From Candidatus Paraprochloron terpiosi LD05 (GTDB lineage: Bacteria > Cyanobacteriota > Cyanobacteriia > Cyanobacteriales > Prochloraceae): a stretch of DNA of 64,000 nt. Shown piece by piece: positions 16,323-25,135 of the stretch; within the stretch, counting starts at the first letter, position 1, and each line of letters begins with the position of its first letter. The notes under the pieces are model-generated. The model saw nothing but the letters and a program-made list of their open reading frames with translations, made no database searches and was not told where the DNA came from. The stretch covers positions 3,627,422-3,691,421 of the forward strand of contig CP073341.1 of NCBI GenBank assembly GCA_018141785.1, written 5' to 3'. The position numbers and the translations under genes were made by a program.

Positions 16323-16899
16323 GCGTTTAATTGGTTTAACTGGTGGTATTGGGACGGGTAAAAGCGCTGTTTCTCGTTATCTAGCCGATAAATATCAATT
16401 ACCCATCTTAGATGCAGATATTTATGCAAAAGAAGCAGTGACACCCAATTCCCCAATTTGGCGACAAATTGTTAACCGATATGGTACCACGATCCAATTA
16501 CCGGATGGTAGCCTAAATCGCAAGGTTTTGGGAGAAATTATCTTTAATAACCCAACAGAGAAAAGTTGGCTAGAGGGAAAGATACATCCTTACGTGAGGG
16601 AGCGCTTCCTCTCTGAAGGACAGCAATTAAAAGCTGATACAGTAGTTTTAGTCATCCCTTTATTATTTGAAGCCCAGATGACGGATTTAGTCACGGAAAT
16701 TTGGGTCGTCAGTTGTAGTGACAAGCAGCAATTAGAGCGTTTAATTGAGCGGGATCGCCTAACTCCAGAACAAGCTAGAGCAAGGATTCAGAGTCAATTA
16801 CTCCTATCAACTAAGATAGCTGGTGCGGACCTCATTTTGGATAATTCTTCCACTTTAGAGCATTTGCAGTTCCAAATTGATACTGCTTTAAAATTGTAA
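16315..16899 (+). CDS. coaE: Dephospho-CoA kinase
   Basis: About 194 residues catalysing the last step of coenzyme A synthesis, ATP-dependent phosphorylation of dephospho-CoA. The P-loop GLTGGIGTGKSAVS is at the N-terminus, with LDADIYAKE and VVLVIPLLFEA as further family motifs. I chose the ATG at 16315 (MSKRLIG) rather than a TTG nine bases earlier. It overlaps the end of the Uma2 gene, suggesting cotranscription. The length is normal. Confidence 0.93.
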   Translation: MSKRLIGLTGGIGTGKSAVSRYLADKYQLPILDADIYAKEAVTPNSPIWRQIVNRYGTTIQLPDGSLNRKVLGEIIFNNPTEKSWLEGKIHPYVRERFLSEGQQLKADTVVLVIPLLFEAQMTDLVTEIWVVSCSDKQQLERLIERDRLTPEQARARIQSQLLLSTKIAGADLILDNSSTLEHLQFQIDTALKL

Positions 16900-16954
16900 T
16901 AGGAAATAGGGTATATAAAAATGGAACAATTAAGGTATTCTGAAAGTGCATTGA

Positions 16955-17070
16955 TTTGAAAGCTTTACGACTTAGGGTAACTTCAACTCAAGATTTGATG
17001 GGTGAAGCAGTTAAAATTGGTTTGAGCTATGGTATCACGGCTTATGATGGCTGCTATTTCTCTATTATTA
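16955..17070 (+). pseudogene. Degraded PIN-domain toxin fragment
   Basis: One frame reads LKALRLRVTSTQDLMGEAVK followed by GLSYGITAYDGCYFS. This matches the C-terminal end of VapC-type PIN proteins, where the last acidic residue lies in a GITAYDA-like motif. It is only about 38 residues, with no start codon and no antitoxin, so it is a relic. The rest of 16900-17119 contains nothing else I recognise. Confidence 0.55.
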
Positions 17071-17119
17071 GTGGTGGGCGATGCCCACTACTATACTTCC
17101 TTTTACAAATAGCCTAATT

Positions 17120-18238
17120 CTAGCGCCAAGCGAGATAATCTTCCAACTCCGGTACTTCCACCCAATAATTGCCCTCATGAGATTGATGAGTCAAATCCAT
17201 CAATAATTGGGAATAGACTCCTTCTTTTAGGGATGGAACCAGAGACTCCCCTGTATCAATGGATTCTACCCAACGGTCAACTACCCGCATAAAAGGTGCC
17301 AAACGTCCATCGGCAAAAACCTGGGGGAAAGCTAGTCCTTTAGGAATTTCCACCTTAGTCAGAGATTTACCTGCTGGGGAAGCCATTAAATTGAACCCAT
17401 GGACGTAATCCTTCAAATTATTGCTCCCCAAAACCAAAGTGCCTTTATCCCCATAAACCTCCACCCAATGACCTCTTCCTTCATAGGTGACAGAACTCAT
17501 AGTCAAAGAAATGGGAGTGCCATCAACCAACTCTAACAGCAGCAAACAAGTGTCCTCCCCATCCACTGGCTTTAATTCTCCTCCAGCTTCTGGATCAGGT
17601 CTTTGAGGGATGGCGCAACTCAAGGAGCTACACAACCGCTTGATGGGACCAAAAAGCCAACTAATATAATCGAAGACATGGGAACCTACAGCCCCGAGAG
17701 CACCTCCTCCCATATCTTTGCGAGAGTACCAATTCCAAGCCCGTTCTGGATTAGCACGACTGGTTACCAACCAGTCTATCTTAATTAAACGTTTCTTCCC
17801 CACATATCCCCCCTCCAGATATTCTGCCAATAATTGCCATGCAGGAACGAAGCGAAACTCAAAATCAGCGGTTGCTACCACTCCTTGGGAGCGAGCGAAA
17901 TGATACAGTTCCCTAATTTGACTCCCATTCATGGTCATGGGCTTTTCTAATAATAAATGCTTCCTGGCTGCCAAAACTGCTTTCGCCATTTCGTAGTGCA
18001 AAAACGGCGGGGTTGAAATACTAACCCCATCCACCTCAGGAAGGGAAAGGATAGGTTCAAGTTCATTGGCGTAATGGGGAATATTATAGGTATGAGCGAT
18101 GGCTTTGGCTTTCTCCCAGTCGCGATTATATACGGCTACCACCTCAGTACGAGGATGATTTAAAAAACCGGGAATGTGAATTTTCTGCCCAAAACCAGTA
18201 CCTACTACCGCTACTCCAATCTTAGATTGTGCTACCAT
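17120..18238 (-). CDS. Gfo/Idh/MocA-family NAD(P)-dependent oxidoreductase
   Basis: A 372-residue dehydrogenase. The Rossmann motif GVAVVGTGFGQ is at the N-terminus, the family motif LLLEKPMTMN is near residue 95, and the GGGALGAVGSHVFDYISW region fits the C-terminal substrate domain. The ATG at 18238 (MVAQSKIG) is preferred to one 45 bases upstream. The substrate is likely a sugar or sugar-like polyol but cannot be told. A near-identical copy of the 5' two-thirds lies at 24155-24875. Confidence 0.9.
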   Translation of the reverse strand: MVAQSKIGVAVVGTGFGQKIHIPGFLNHPRTEVVAVYNRDWEKAKAIAHTYNIPHYANELEPILSLPEVDGVSISTPPFLHYEMAKAVLAARKHLLLEKPMTMNGSQIRELYHFARSQGVVATADFEFRFVPAWQLLAEYLEGGYVGKKRLIKIDWLVTSRANPERAWNWYSRKDMGGGALGAVGSHVFDYISWLFGPIKRLCSSLSCAIPQRPDPEAGGELKPVDGEDTCLLLLELVDGTPISLTMSSVTYEGRGHWVEVYGDKGTLVLGSNNLKDYVHGFNLMASPAGKSLTKVEIPKGLAFPQVFADGRLAPFMRVVDRWVESIDTGESLVPSLKEGVYSQLLMDLTHQSHEGNYWVEVPELEDYLAWR

Positions 18239-18298
18239 TATTTTTGACCCCATCGTTGACATATAGCTCAAATTATACAGCACTTAATGCTTTAACTC

Positions 18299-18700
18299 TA
18301 GCGCTCACGAAGTGACCGCTTCGCGGCACGCCTTTTCCACATTTGGAAGTTTCTGGTCATATTTCTGTGCTGTCTCTAACCATAAGCTTTTAACAGTGAG
18401 TAACTCCTGTTTCTCCCTGTGCCAAACATCGACCCAGAGCAGGTATTTCAGCTACAAAACCACCTTCGTCACAAGGCTAGATTATTATTGGATAATTCCC
18501 ATTTACTCTTCTTCGATAATCTGTAGCATAGTAGGGTGGGCAATGTTTCCATGATTTTAGACTTACTTGGTATCTTTTTCTTTCATTGCCCACCAACAGG
18601 GATGTGGTAGAGTATCTTTATTGATGTCGATGGGCAAGGTTGGGTGGTTTAGAGCAGAGATTTAGAGCAATTTATCTTGCCCACCCTACGGTATCTAGAT
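18299..18700. repeat. Repeat-only intergenic region
   Basis: No gene is visible. It holds a palindrome-rich stretch at 18300-18332, the dispersed block at about 18489-18530, a GGGTGGGCAA...TTGCCCACC hairpin at about 18533-18595, and the 65-bp GGGCAAG element at 18629-18693 that recurs at 6636 and 24943. Confidence 0.6.
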
Positions 18701-18709
18701 TAGATTAAA

Positions 18710-19153
18710 TTAAATAGGTATAATATCAACAAATTCCCAGTAATCTCTTTGACTATTCCATTTGAATTTATAAAGAATATAAAATGATTGTGATTTTGAA
18801 TCAGAAAAATAAGTCACTTTGACAGTAGCATTATCGTCATATTGATCTGTAACCTGAAGAGCTATGACTTGGATTGGATTAATACTAGCAAACCAGTCTC
18901 GAAAAGAGGAATATCCATTAGGGTGCATTCTAGAATTATTCTTTATCTTTTGTGGCAAACGTTCCCAAGCTGCATGATATGATCCGCCTCTTATACCTTC
19001 ATAATGATCTCTCACAGCAATTGTTGGGTCAGGTCGAGTTGACACTGGTGATGTAGTTTTAACAATAACTTGATCCTTTGCTATAATAGCAGCGCCTAAA
19101 GTACCGATTAAGCCTATGATAGCTGCTGCTATTACAGTTTTATTATCAGACAT
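18710..19153 (-). CDS. Membrane-anchored NTF2-like hypothetical protein
   Basis: About 147 residues. One N-terminal membrane helix (VIAAAIIGLIGTLGAAIIA) is followed by a short linker and a domain starting IAVRDHYEGIRGGSYHAAW. That pattern, with LPQKIKNNSR and RDWFASI, resembles NTF2-like domains that follow membrane anchors in other bacterial proteins. Orientation would place the domain outside the cytoplasm or in the periplasm. I chose the ATG at 19153 (MSDNKTV); a start seven residues earlier is possible. No specific function is known. Confidence 0.65.
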   Translation of the reverse strand: MSDNKTVIAAAIIGLIGTLGAAIIAKDQVIVKTTSPVSTRPDPTIAVRDHYEGIRGGSYHAAWERLPQKIKNNSRMHPNGYSSFRDWFASINPIQVIALQVTDQYDDNATVKVTYFSDSKSQSFYILYKFKWNSQRDYWEFVDIIPI

Positions 19154-19258
19154 AGCTTTTTGCTTGTAATACAATTTGCGATGTGGATTTATTGGGAAAG
19201 CCCTGCGATCGCCAATCCATCAGCATTACCCTTATGGTAGCGACTGGTTCTGAATTTG

Positions 19259-19453
19259 TCAAGGGGGGTAAAAAGGAGGTATATCTAGATCCTTACAAAT
19301 TTTCTTGGCAAGGATATGGCCAATTTCGGTATGTCTAGGCACCGCAGATCGTTTGTTCAAAGCTGGATTATGCCACCACGAGTGCCTACCACCTTCTCTG
19401 AGCATTTCACATCCTTGAGCTCGTAGATAGCGGATGAACTTTTTACGTTTCAT
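19259..19453 (-). CDS. hicA: HicA toxin (mRNA interferase)
   Basis: A 64-residue double-stranded-RNA-binding-fold toxin. FIRYLRAQGCEMLREGGRHS contains the helix and the conserved GGRHSWW, whose His is the expected catalytic residue; PRHTEIGHILAKKI is the second conserved segment. The start overlaps the end of hicB by four bases (ATGA), so the pair is translationally coupled, with the antitoxin gene first, the less usual order for this family. Confidence 0.9.
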   Translation of the reverse strand: MKRKKFIRYLRAQGCEMLREGGRHSWWHNPALNKRSAVPRHTEIGHILAKKICKDLDIPPFYPP

Positions 19454-19662
19454 ACGGCTATCTTTTCTTCTCTGTAGTTTTCACTGGCAGCAGAAATGGC
19501 ATCTTGCCGATTAAACTCTAGAGCCTCTTGAAGAGTAATTCTCAGGCTTTCAAGCAATTCTTCATAAGATACTTCCTGACAATTAACTCCTGGTATCTCT
19601 TCTATCCAACCGATCCACCAACCACCACTTTCTTGTATAATAGCAGTGTATTCATTAACCAT
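19450..19662 (-). CDS. hicB: HicB antitoxin
   Basis: A 70-residue antitoxin with the HicB fold (YTAIIQESGGWWIGWIEEIP, then GVNCQEVSYEELLESLRITL). I chose the ATG at 19662, which is preceded by TTGGAGAAAAA; the open frame runs further upstream but that part is repeat-derived. It has no C-terminal DNA-binding domain, as in many short HicB proteins. It lies just upstream of hicA and overlaps it by four bases. Confidence 0.88.
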   Translation of the reverse strand: MVNEYTAIIQESGGWWIGWIEEIPGVNCQEVSYEELLESLRITLQEALEFNRQDAISAASENYREEKIAV

Positions 19663-19811
19663 AGTATTTTTCTCCAATAAGTCTAACAGCCTTCCGGTTT
19701 TGTAGTCATCCCCATGGTAGCGACTGGTTCTGAATTTGTCAAGGGAGGTAAAAACAGTGCGCTCCCTCGACCTGGGAGTGTCAAAGACTGTTCGCCGCCC
19801 CCTCTTTCCAT

Positions 19812-20057
19812 TTACGAGCTTAAAACTGAGTTGATTAAAGCTCTGTATTCTCCACCTTGAGTTTGAAACCACTTCAGAATATCTGGCTCAATCTGAACCA
19901 GTCTCTGTGCAATAGGAGCAGAAATTCTTAAAGTAGCCGAATCAAAAAACTCATCCGTCAAAGGTGGAATGTCAGAATAATCAATGTCTTCATCTTTCAT
20001 TTTCTCAAGTGCTTTCCAGTTAGTACGAGAGATATTGCTCAAATTTTTGTCGTTCAT
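19812..20057 (-). CDS. brnA: BrnA-family antitoxin
   Basis: An 81-residue protein with the BrnA features DIDYSDIPPLTDEFFDSA and a C-terminal ribbon-helix-helix segment (RISAPIAQRLVQIEPDILKW followed by FQTQGGEYRALINSVL). It overlaps the end of brnT by 38 bp. By family knowledge it binds BrnT and represses the operon. An internal ATG that shortens it by about 19 residues is a possible alternative start. Confidence 0.88.
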   Translation of the reverse strand: MNDKNLSNISRTNWKALEKMKDEDIDYSDIPPLTDEFFDSATLRISAPIAQRLVQIEPDILKWFQTQGGEYRALINSVLSS

Positions 20058-20289
20058 GTCGATTTGCTCTCCGTGCTGAAATTATGTCATTTTGCCGTTC
20101 TGTCCAAATAACAATTTCTATCCCATTATGGAGGAAACCGATACCAGACCAACGGTCTTCCCCGTAATCAAAACGCTCATCTAACTCAATTAGCATCGGA
20201 CCTTCAAACATCTCAGGAATATCTGCGAAATCAATCTGATGTTTATGAATATTATCTATATTCTTAGCCTCATCCCACTCAAATTGCAT
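20020..20289 (-). CDS. brnT: BrnT-family ribonuclease toxin
   Basis: An 89-residue toxin. It begins with the family signature FEWDEAKNIDNIHKHQIDF and ends with ERQNDIISARRANRHERQKF, which contains the expected catalytic Arg/Glu residues. It is the intact counterpart of the broken copy at 15143-15388. The order toxin then antitoxin, overlapping, is typical of BrnTA. Confidence 0.9.
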   Translation of the reverse strand: MQFEWDEAKNIDNIHKHQIDFADIPEMFEGPMLIELDERFDYGEDRWSGIGFLHNGIEIVIWTERQNDIISARRANRHERQKFEQYLSY

Positions 20290-20459
20290 GAAAGTTTAGA
20301 CAACGCCAATTGGACTACCTTTTCAAGATGATAAGGTAAAAAGCGGTGCACTCTTTCCCTGTAGCCTTTACCCCGCCAATACTTCGCCGCCATGGGTTGT
20401 GGGGAAGAGGAAATCCTTATTTGGACTTGTTGCAATCCCCCAGTTGCTTTTAGCAGTGA

Positions 20460-21452
20460 TTAATCATTGATGCTACCCTCTACAATTCTCAATAAAGTTG
20501 TATTAAAGGGAATATCTAATTGCTGAAAGTCAACAATAATCTCCCGAACAATGGATACCAAATCTTGCGTTTCCCCTTGTGAGATGGGTACCAATGGCAG
20601 TCTACAGGTACCGACGTTCAGACATGCCAAATTCATCAATGATTTTATGGGAGCAGGATTTGAGCCAATCTGGAGCAGCATTTTGCATAACCTATAAATT
20701 GTATGCATTATGATTTTGCTTTTTTCCAGATCCCTATCTTCAAGGAAAGAAGAGACTAACTGAGACATCACCTGGGGCATAACGTTGGCAGCCACAGAAA
20801 TAACACCGACACCGCCTACGGATAGGATTGGTAATGTTAAGGAGTCATCGCCAGATAAGATAGCAAACTGTGGGTTCTGCGCGAGTCGCTTTGCCGTGTT
20901 CGTTATTTGATCCAGATCTCCGTTGGAGGCTTTCAAGCCAACAACATTATCGCACTCATTGGCAATCTCCTGTAGTGTTTCAGGTGCAATATTAATCCCT
21001 GTCCTGCCAGGAATGTTATAGACGATCAAGGGGATACCTATTTTGTTCAATTCACGAAAATGGGTCAGGACTCCAGAAGGAGTAGGCTTGTTATAATAGG
21101 GACATACGACGAGGCAGCCATCAGCACCTGCTTCTGCGGCTTGGTTCGTTAAGTAATATGCCTCTTTGGTGGAATTGGATCCCGTTCCAGCTATTACTTT
21201 CAGCTGGGTGTTTTTTGATGCCGAGATAACGGTTTTAATGACTGCCATGTGCTCCTCGTGAGACAGGGTAGGAGACTCACCTGTTGTCCCGCAAGGGACT
21301 AAAGCAGAGGTACCGGCGTTTGCATGAAACTCAACAAGCTTGGAAAGCACATCGAAATTGACGTCTTGCCCTTGATCGCCCATAAAGGGAGTTACCAATG
21401 CAACGACGCTTCCAGAAAACTGGCTCTCACTGTTGGATGCTGTGATTGACAT
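20460..21452 (-). CDS. dapA: 4-hydroxy-tetrahydrodipicolinate synthase-like aldolase (DapA family)
   Basis: A 330-residue class I aldolase. The conserved elements are ALVPCGTTGESPTLSHEEH, the catalytic Tyr in IVYNIPGRTG and the Schiff-base Lys in VVGLKASNGD. It is about 30 residues longer than the usual cyanobacterial DapA, with an N-terminal extension and a long C-terminal region. It may be the lysine/diaminopimelate enzyme or a paralogue with another substrate. A broken methyltransferase gene lies 30 bp upstream on the same strand, so it may have belonged to a biosynthetic operon. Confidence 0.82.
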   Translation of the reverse strand: MSITASNSESQFSGSVVALVTPFMGDQGQDVNFDVLSKLVEFHANAGTSALVPCGTTGESPTLSHEEHMAVIKTVISASKNTQLKVIAGTGSNSTKEAYYLTNQAAEAGADGCLVVCPYYNKPTPSGVLTHFRELNKIGIPLIVYNIPGRTGINIAPETLQEIANECDNVVGLKASNGDLDQITNTAKRLAQNPQFAILSGDDSLTLPILSVGGVGVISVAANVMPQVMSQLVSSFLEDRDLEKSKIIMHTIYRLCKMLLQIGSNPAPIKSLMNLACLNVGTCRLPLVPISQGETQDLVSIVREIIVDFQQLDIPFNTTLLRIVEGSIND

Positions 21453-21482
21453 AAAGAATCTGCAATAGTTTACTTTTCTTGA

Positions 21483-22066
21483 TTATTTTGCTTTAGAAGG
21501 CAATGTCCTCGGCGGCGTTATAACAATCGTCCAACTAGCCAAGTAATGCCCCGAAAAACGATTTTCACAGTGCCCATCATCAGGAGCTAGAAACCAGTCC
21601 AGCGTTTGGGCTTGTTTAGCAACAATGTTTTCCACGCCAATCTGGCGTGCCATTGCTTGATAAATGATTTTACCGTTTAGTTGATCTATAACGCCCATCA
21701 CAGATGCTAACTTCCACTCAGCTTGAATAAACAGCGAGTAGTCAGGGTGGTCTCGAAAAGCAAAGGGAGCGATTATCACGAGGAAACCATCAGGATTGAG
21801 CAATTCATCCATGGAACGATGCAAAAGCTCTACGTCCGATTTTTCCACTGCGTGAAACAGAAATCCACAGGCCAGTACTGCGTCGAACCGCGACCTTGCG
21901 CCGCAAACTGCGAGATTGACTCTGACACATCTTGGCAAAAGAAGGTTTTGTTTGGATGCACGTTTTTGCAATAGGAGATTGCTGCTTGCGAGTGATCGAC
22001 ACCCACATACTCCATTCGCTCAGGAGCATAGTTGGCGAATGCGGCACTACCACAGCCTATATCTCC
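21483..22066 (-). pseudogene. SAM-dependent methyltransferase, frameshifted and 5' truncated
   Basis: Motif I is readable as FGDIGCGSAAFANYA, followed by MEYVGVDHSQAAISYCKNVH in one frame. After a frame change near 21885-21905 it continues as RFDAVLACGFLFHAVEKSD and LLNPDGFLVIIAPFAFRDHP. The N-terminus is lost at 22066, where a run of G's joins unrelated repeat sequence. It would have been a small class I methyltransferase cotranscribed with the dapA-like gene. It is non-functional unless the frame break is a sequence error. Confidence 0.78.
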
Positions 22067-22479
22067 AAACGTTGGGGGGGGAGGGCAGGTCTTCCAAAAT
22101 CTTTGGGTTAGACAGCTATCAGTTGTCTTCCCCTTCTGCTATTTCCTACTTGTAGTTTTCGTTCTCTAGGTTGCTTAACCCCCCATTTAAGGGTAGTTGA
22201 TGCATTGACCCGTTGTCCTAACCCATTTCATCGTCACGCTAAAGTGCGGTATTGGCTACTAAGGCACTATGGGAGAGCTACTTTTGGTTTCACTTCCGGT
22301 TCTCGGTCATTACGGGCAATTGTGTCTAATGTTTCTTTCCCGCGTCCTATCCACCCACCCCCCCAACCCCCCTCCTGGGAGGGGGGCTCAGGGGGGTGGG
22401 TATGCCTCCCCTCCCTCTCTGGATAGCACTCCAGAGTAATGACCTTCGGCTTTTCCTCGTTCCAAATCAGAAATTGTTT
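22067..22479. other. Unassigned stretch with a long hairpin
   Basis: No gene is recognised. It contains a near-perfect GC-rich palindrome at 22354-22400 (C-rich arm, TCCTGGGA centre, G-rich arm). Because 22480-23295 is a family A intron that lies within another intron's sequence (23296-23934), the start of this stretch may be the rest of that outer intron, but I cannot prove it. Confidence 0.45.
22354..22400. repeat. 47-bp C/G-rich palindrome
   Basis: CCCACCCCCCCAA pairs with the distal GGGGGGTGGG arm, and CCCCCCTCC with GGGAGGGGGG. This type of hairpin is frequent in repeat-rich cyanobacterial genomes. A shorter relative is embedded in the 3' end of the PatA-like gene (about 31977-32017). 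Confidence 0.8.
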
Positions 22480-23295
22480 GTCGAGATAGGTAGACCCTTA
22501 CAGGTTTTCCCCCTCACAGTACCGGGCGTGCAAGTTTCTAAGCACCCGGCTCCTGGTGTATCATCCTACTCGCTGGCGCGTTTACTCCTCATTACTTGTG
22601 TCGGCTTTCAGGTCTCATTCAGATTGGGCTTTGAGTCCTTAAATTCCAACCTCCTCGCCATTGACGTTTGCCCGACGCCTCTAACTTCTGAGGAGCTTTG
22701 AGTTTCAAGTTCCAGCTAATGGAAAGGCAAAATCGCAAGTGATAAGGGATTTTACCGTTACGTTTCACCCTCTCCTACGTCAGCTCCCTTTCGAGTAGAC
22801 ATTTGCCTATCTGCCGGGTTATTGATTCCCCTGAACTTTCGTCCTGGCAGCGTTCGCTTTTTAGGAGAGTCCTTTCTCCCCAGGGAGTTGGTTCGCTTTA
22901 CAGCTTCCCTACTGATTTCTCAGACCCTGTGGAGGTTAACTCGTTCCACAATAGTTAGATACGTCTGACGGCGGGCTGCTCCATCCCCCGGCGGCGTGGT
23001 GTCTACGCGATGACGATTCCAGTCCATCTTTCACATATGCCGCATACCGTTTTGGTTAGAGTGTAACAGTACCGCTTTCACTCATTACCTATGACGAGGT
23101 TGCAAGCTTTGCTTTATGCTCACCATATCAGACTTTCCCTAGGCCGCTACCATCATCGGACTGATAGTAGCTTGGCCATTTAACCCTCTAGCTGTGAAAC
23201 TCCGGCATTACTGCCAAAGCTTCTTCGGGCGGGAACCGGGGAAGACACTTCCCATGGGGTTTTACCCACTAACTACTGCGACTTTCGAGCCGCAC
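22480..23295 (-). mobile_element. ORF-less group II intron, family A copy 2
   Basis: An 816-bp intron, nearly the same length as copy 1 at 3168-3973 and closely similar along its whole length. On the minus strand it starts GTGCGGCTCGAAAGTCGC and ends CCTATCTCGAC. There is no coding region. It interrupts the degenerate intron at 23296-23934, the second case here of a family A intron inside another group II intron. Confidence 0.88.
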
Positions 23296-23467
23296 TGAAT
23301 CCTTAGGTCTCACCACTTCGCCCACCGACCCCTCAGGGAAGTCCCTATCATGATTACATGGGACGAGGTTTTGCTTATCGGTTCGGAAGCCCATTAAGGG
23401 AGCTGATACCCCCAAACTAATCGCTGTGCTCCGTCAACTAAGACGCTTTTTCCGGTGATTCGCTTCA

Positions 23468-23528
23468 CCCCCGCCATTAATCAATGCCGGGGGATACCTG
23501 TTACACCGAAGGTGCCGCCCAAGGCGTC
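23468..23528. repeat. R1 and R2 palindromes, adjacent copies
   Basis: The R1 palindrome (23468-23493, reverse complement of the copy at 998) and the R2 unit (23503-23528, ending AAGGCGTCCC) sit ten bases apart. The same pair occurs close together at 1286-1355 and 30725-30794, so the two repeats tend to accumulate together in introns. Confidence 0.8.
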
Positions 23529-23637
23529 CCATAGACTCTCCTCATTAGCGCCAGTGTACCGAAAGGCTCTGATTGCGCCCAGATCCGGCGTTTCACACCC
23601 CGGAAGCTAACCCGGCAAGCCTGCTTGAATTCACAGT

Positions 23638-23684
23638 GGTTTGCCTTCAGGCCCTATGGGTCTGAAGGCCCCTAAGGGCAAACC
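23638..23684. repeat. 47-bp palindrome (repeat type R3)
   Basis: GGTTTGCCTTCAGGCC pairs with the inner GGTCTGAAGGCC and the outer GGGCAAACC. An identical copy is at 30269-30315 inside the IS5-like transposase. Both copies interrupt other mobile elements. Confidence 0.88.
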
Positions 23685-24025
23685 AATGTGTGTGGGCAGA
23701 TAGAGATTCACTTATCCCTTAAGCGGCTGGACTTGGTTTACTGATTTCTGACCAGTTCGGAACCAGCAATCCTGATTTAGTTGTCATGGTTTGGCTATCA
23801 CTACCTTTTAGATAGGATTTCTCCGGTTTTCAGCCTATTTCCAGGCTTAGATTATCTGAATTTTTAACCTGTAACCAAGCCCCTGTTTATATTTTGGCAA
23901 ACGATCCGCGACCTTCACAGGGAACGAGTCGCCCAACCATAATTGACACTTCCTAATTGAATAATTGTATTTGTGCAAAGAAGGTCGCAATAATGCAAAC
24001 TTTTTTGGGTATATTTTTTTGATAA

Positions 24026-24145
24026 TAATTGTAAGCGATCGCTTCTCCTTGTCCCAGTTTCTCAGCTTCTACCCCTGCCCAAGCCCCTGGAGTATCGATA
24101 AAAGTAAAAATCGGCATGGAAAACTTGTGGGGGTATTGATCCGGA
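24026..24145 (-). pseudogene. Fragment of acetyl-CoA carboxylase alpha subunit (accA)
   Basis: On the minus strand it reads [20 protein letters not shown] followed by [10 protein letters not shown], the conserved core of AccA carboxyltransferase subunits. Only about 40 residues are present, and both ends are cut by unrelated sequence. It is joined directly to the partial oxidoreductase duplicate at 24150. A functional accA must lie elsewhere in the genome. Confidence 0.8.
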
Positions 24146-24149
24146 AGTA

Positions 24150-24875
24150 GTGGTCAAAGAAATGGGAGTCCCGTCAGCCAACTCTAACAGCAGCAAACAA
24201 GTATCCTCCCCGTCCACTGGCTTTAATTCTCCCCCAGCTTCTGGGTCAGGTCTCTGGGGTACCGCGCAACTCAAGGAGCTACACAACCGCTTGATGGGAC
24301 CAAAAAGCCAACTAATATAATCGAAGACATGGGAACCTACAGCCCCGAGAGCACCTCCTCCCATATCTTTGCGAGAGTACCAATTCCAAGCCCGTTCTGG
24401 ATTAGCACGACTGGTTACCAACCAGTCTATCTTAATTAAACGTTTCTTCCCCACATATCCCCCCTCCAGATATTCTGCCAATAATTGCCATGCAGGAACG
24501 AAGCGAAACTCAAAATCAGCGGTTGCTACCACTCCTTGGGAGCGAGCGAAATGATACAGTTCCCTAATTTGACTCCCATTCATGGTCATGGGCTTTTCTA
24601 ATAATAAATGCTTCCTGGCTGCCAAAACTGCTTTCGCCATTTCGTAGTGCAAAAACGGCGGGGTTGAAATACTAACCCCATCCACCTCAGGAAGGGAAAG
24701 GATAGGTTCAAGTTCATTGGCGTAATGGGGAATATTATAGGTATGAGCGATGGCTTTGGCTTTCTCCCAGTCGCGATTATATACGGCTACCACCTCAGTA
24801 CGAGGATGATTTAAAAAACCGGGAATGTGAATTTTCTGCCCAAAACCAGTACCTACTACCGCTACTCCAATCTTT
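24150..24875 (-). pseudogene. Partial duplicate of Gfo/Idh/MocA oxidoreductase
   Basis: About 720 bp matching codons 6-243 of the intact gene at 17120-18238. From GVAVVGTGFGQ to LCSSLSCA the protein is identical, and the DNA looks identical over some 600 bp. The last ~110 bp before the truncation differs at roughly one base in ten. The 3' third is missing and replaced by an accA fragment; the 5' end has a different start (MGKNLWWLYL). It cannot make an active enzyme. Confidence 0.88.
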
Positions 24876-24942
24876 AGATAGAGCCACCATAAATTCTTAC
24901 CCAATCGTCTATTGTAGCCAAAATTATACTACTTCTGGATAT

Positions 24943-25002
24943 CGGTGGGCAAGGTTGGGTGGTTTGGAGTAGAGAATTGGGTAAATTTATCTTGCTCACC
25001 CT
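24943..25002. repeat. Third copy of the GGGCAAG hairpin element
   Basis: Begins GTGGGCAAGGTTGGGTGG and ends CTTGCTCACC, similar to 6636-6700 and 18629-18693. Confidence 0.7.
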
Positions 25003-25135
25003 TATGCAAGAGATTTATTGTGGAGTTAATAGTTGATTACTAAGCCACAAAACGGAAGGCTTTGTCAAAAAACTGGTAGTTATGCACAGTAATTGGATAG
25101 TTGATAAGGAAACTTTAAAATTGGACAATAATAGC

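Larger units (their letters stand above)
23296..23934 (-). mobile_element. Degenerate group II intron 5' region (family D), host of copy A2
   Basis: On the minus strand the sequence opens GGGCGACTCGTTCCCTGTGA and shares the core motif GATAATCTAAGCC and the general order of blocks with the 5' ribozyme parts of the family B introns, but it is strongly diverged. It carries three palindromic inserts: 23638-23684, 23503-23528 and 23468-23493. No maturase gene or domain V is visible beyond the A2 intron, so it is a truncated remnant. Confidence 0.6.

Noticed and set aside
22205-22701. Several plus-strand open frames at 22.2-22.7 kb as proteins
   Set aside because: They run through a palindrome and antisense through the 3' end of a group II intron, with no recognisable protein features.
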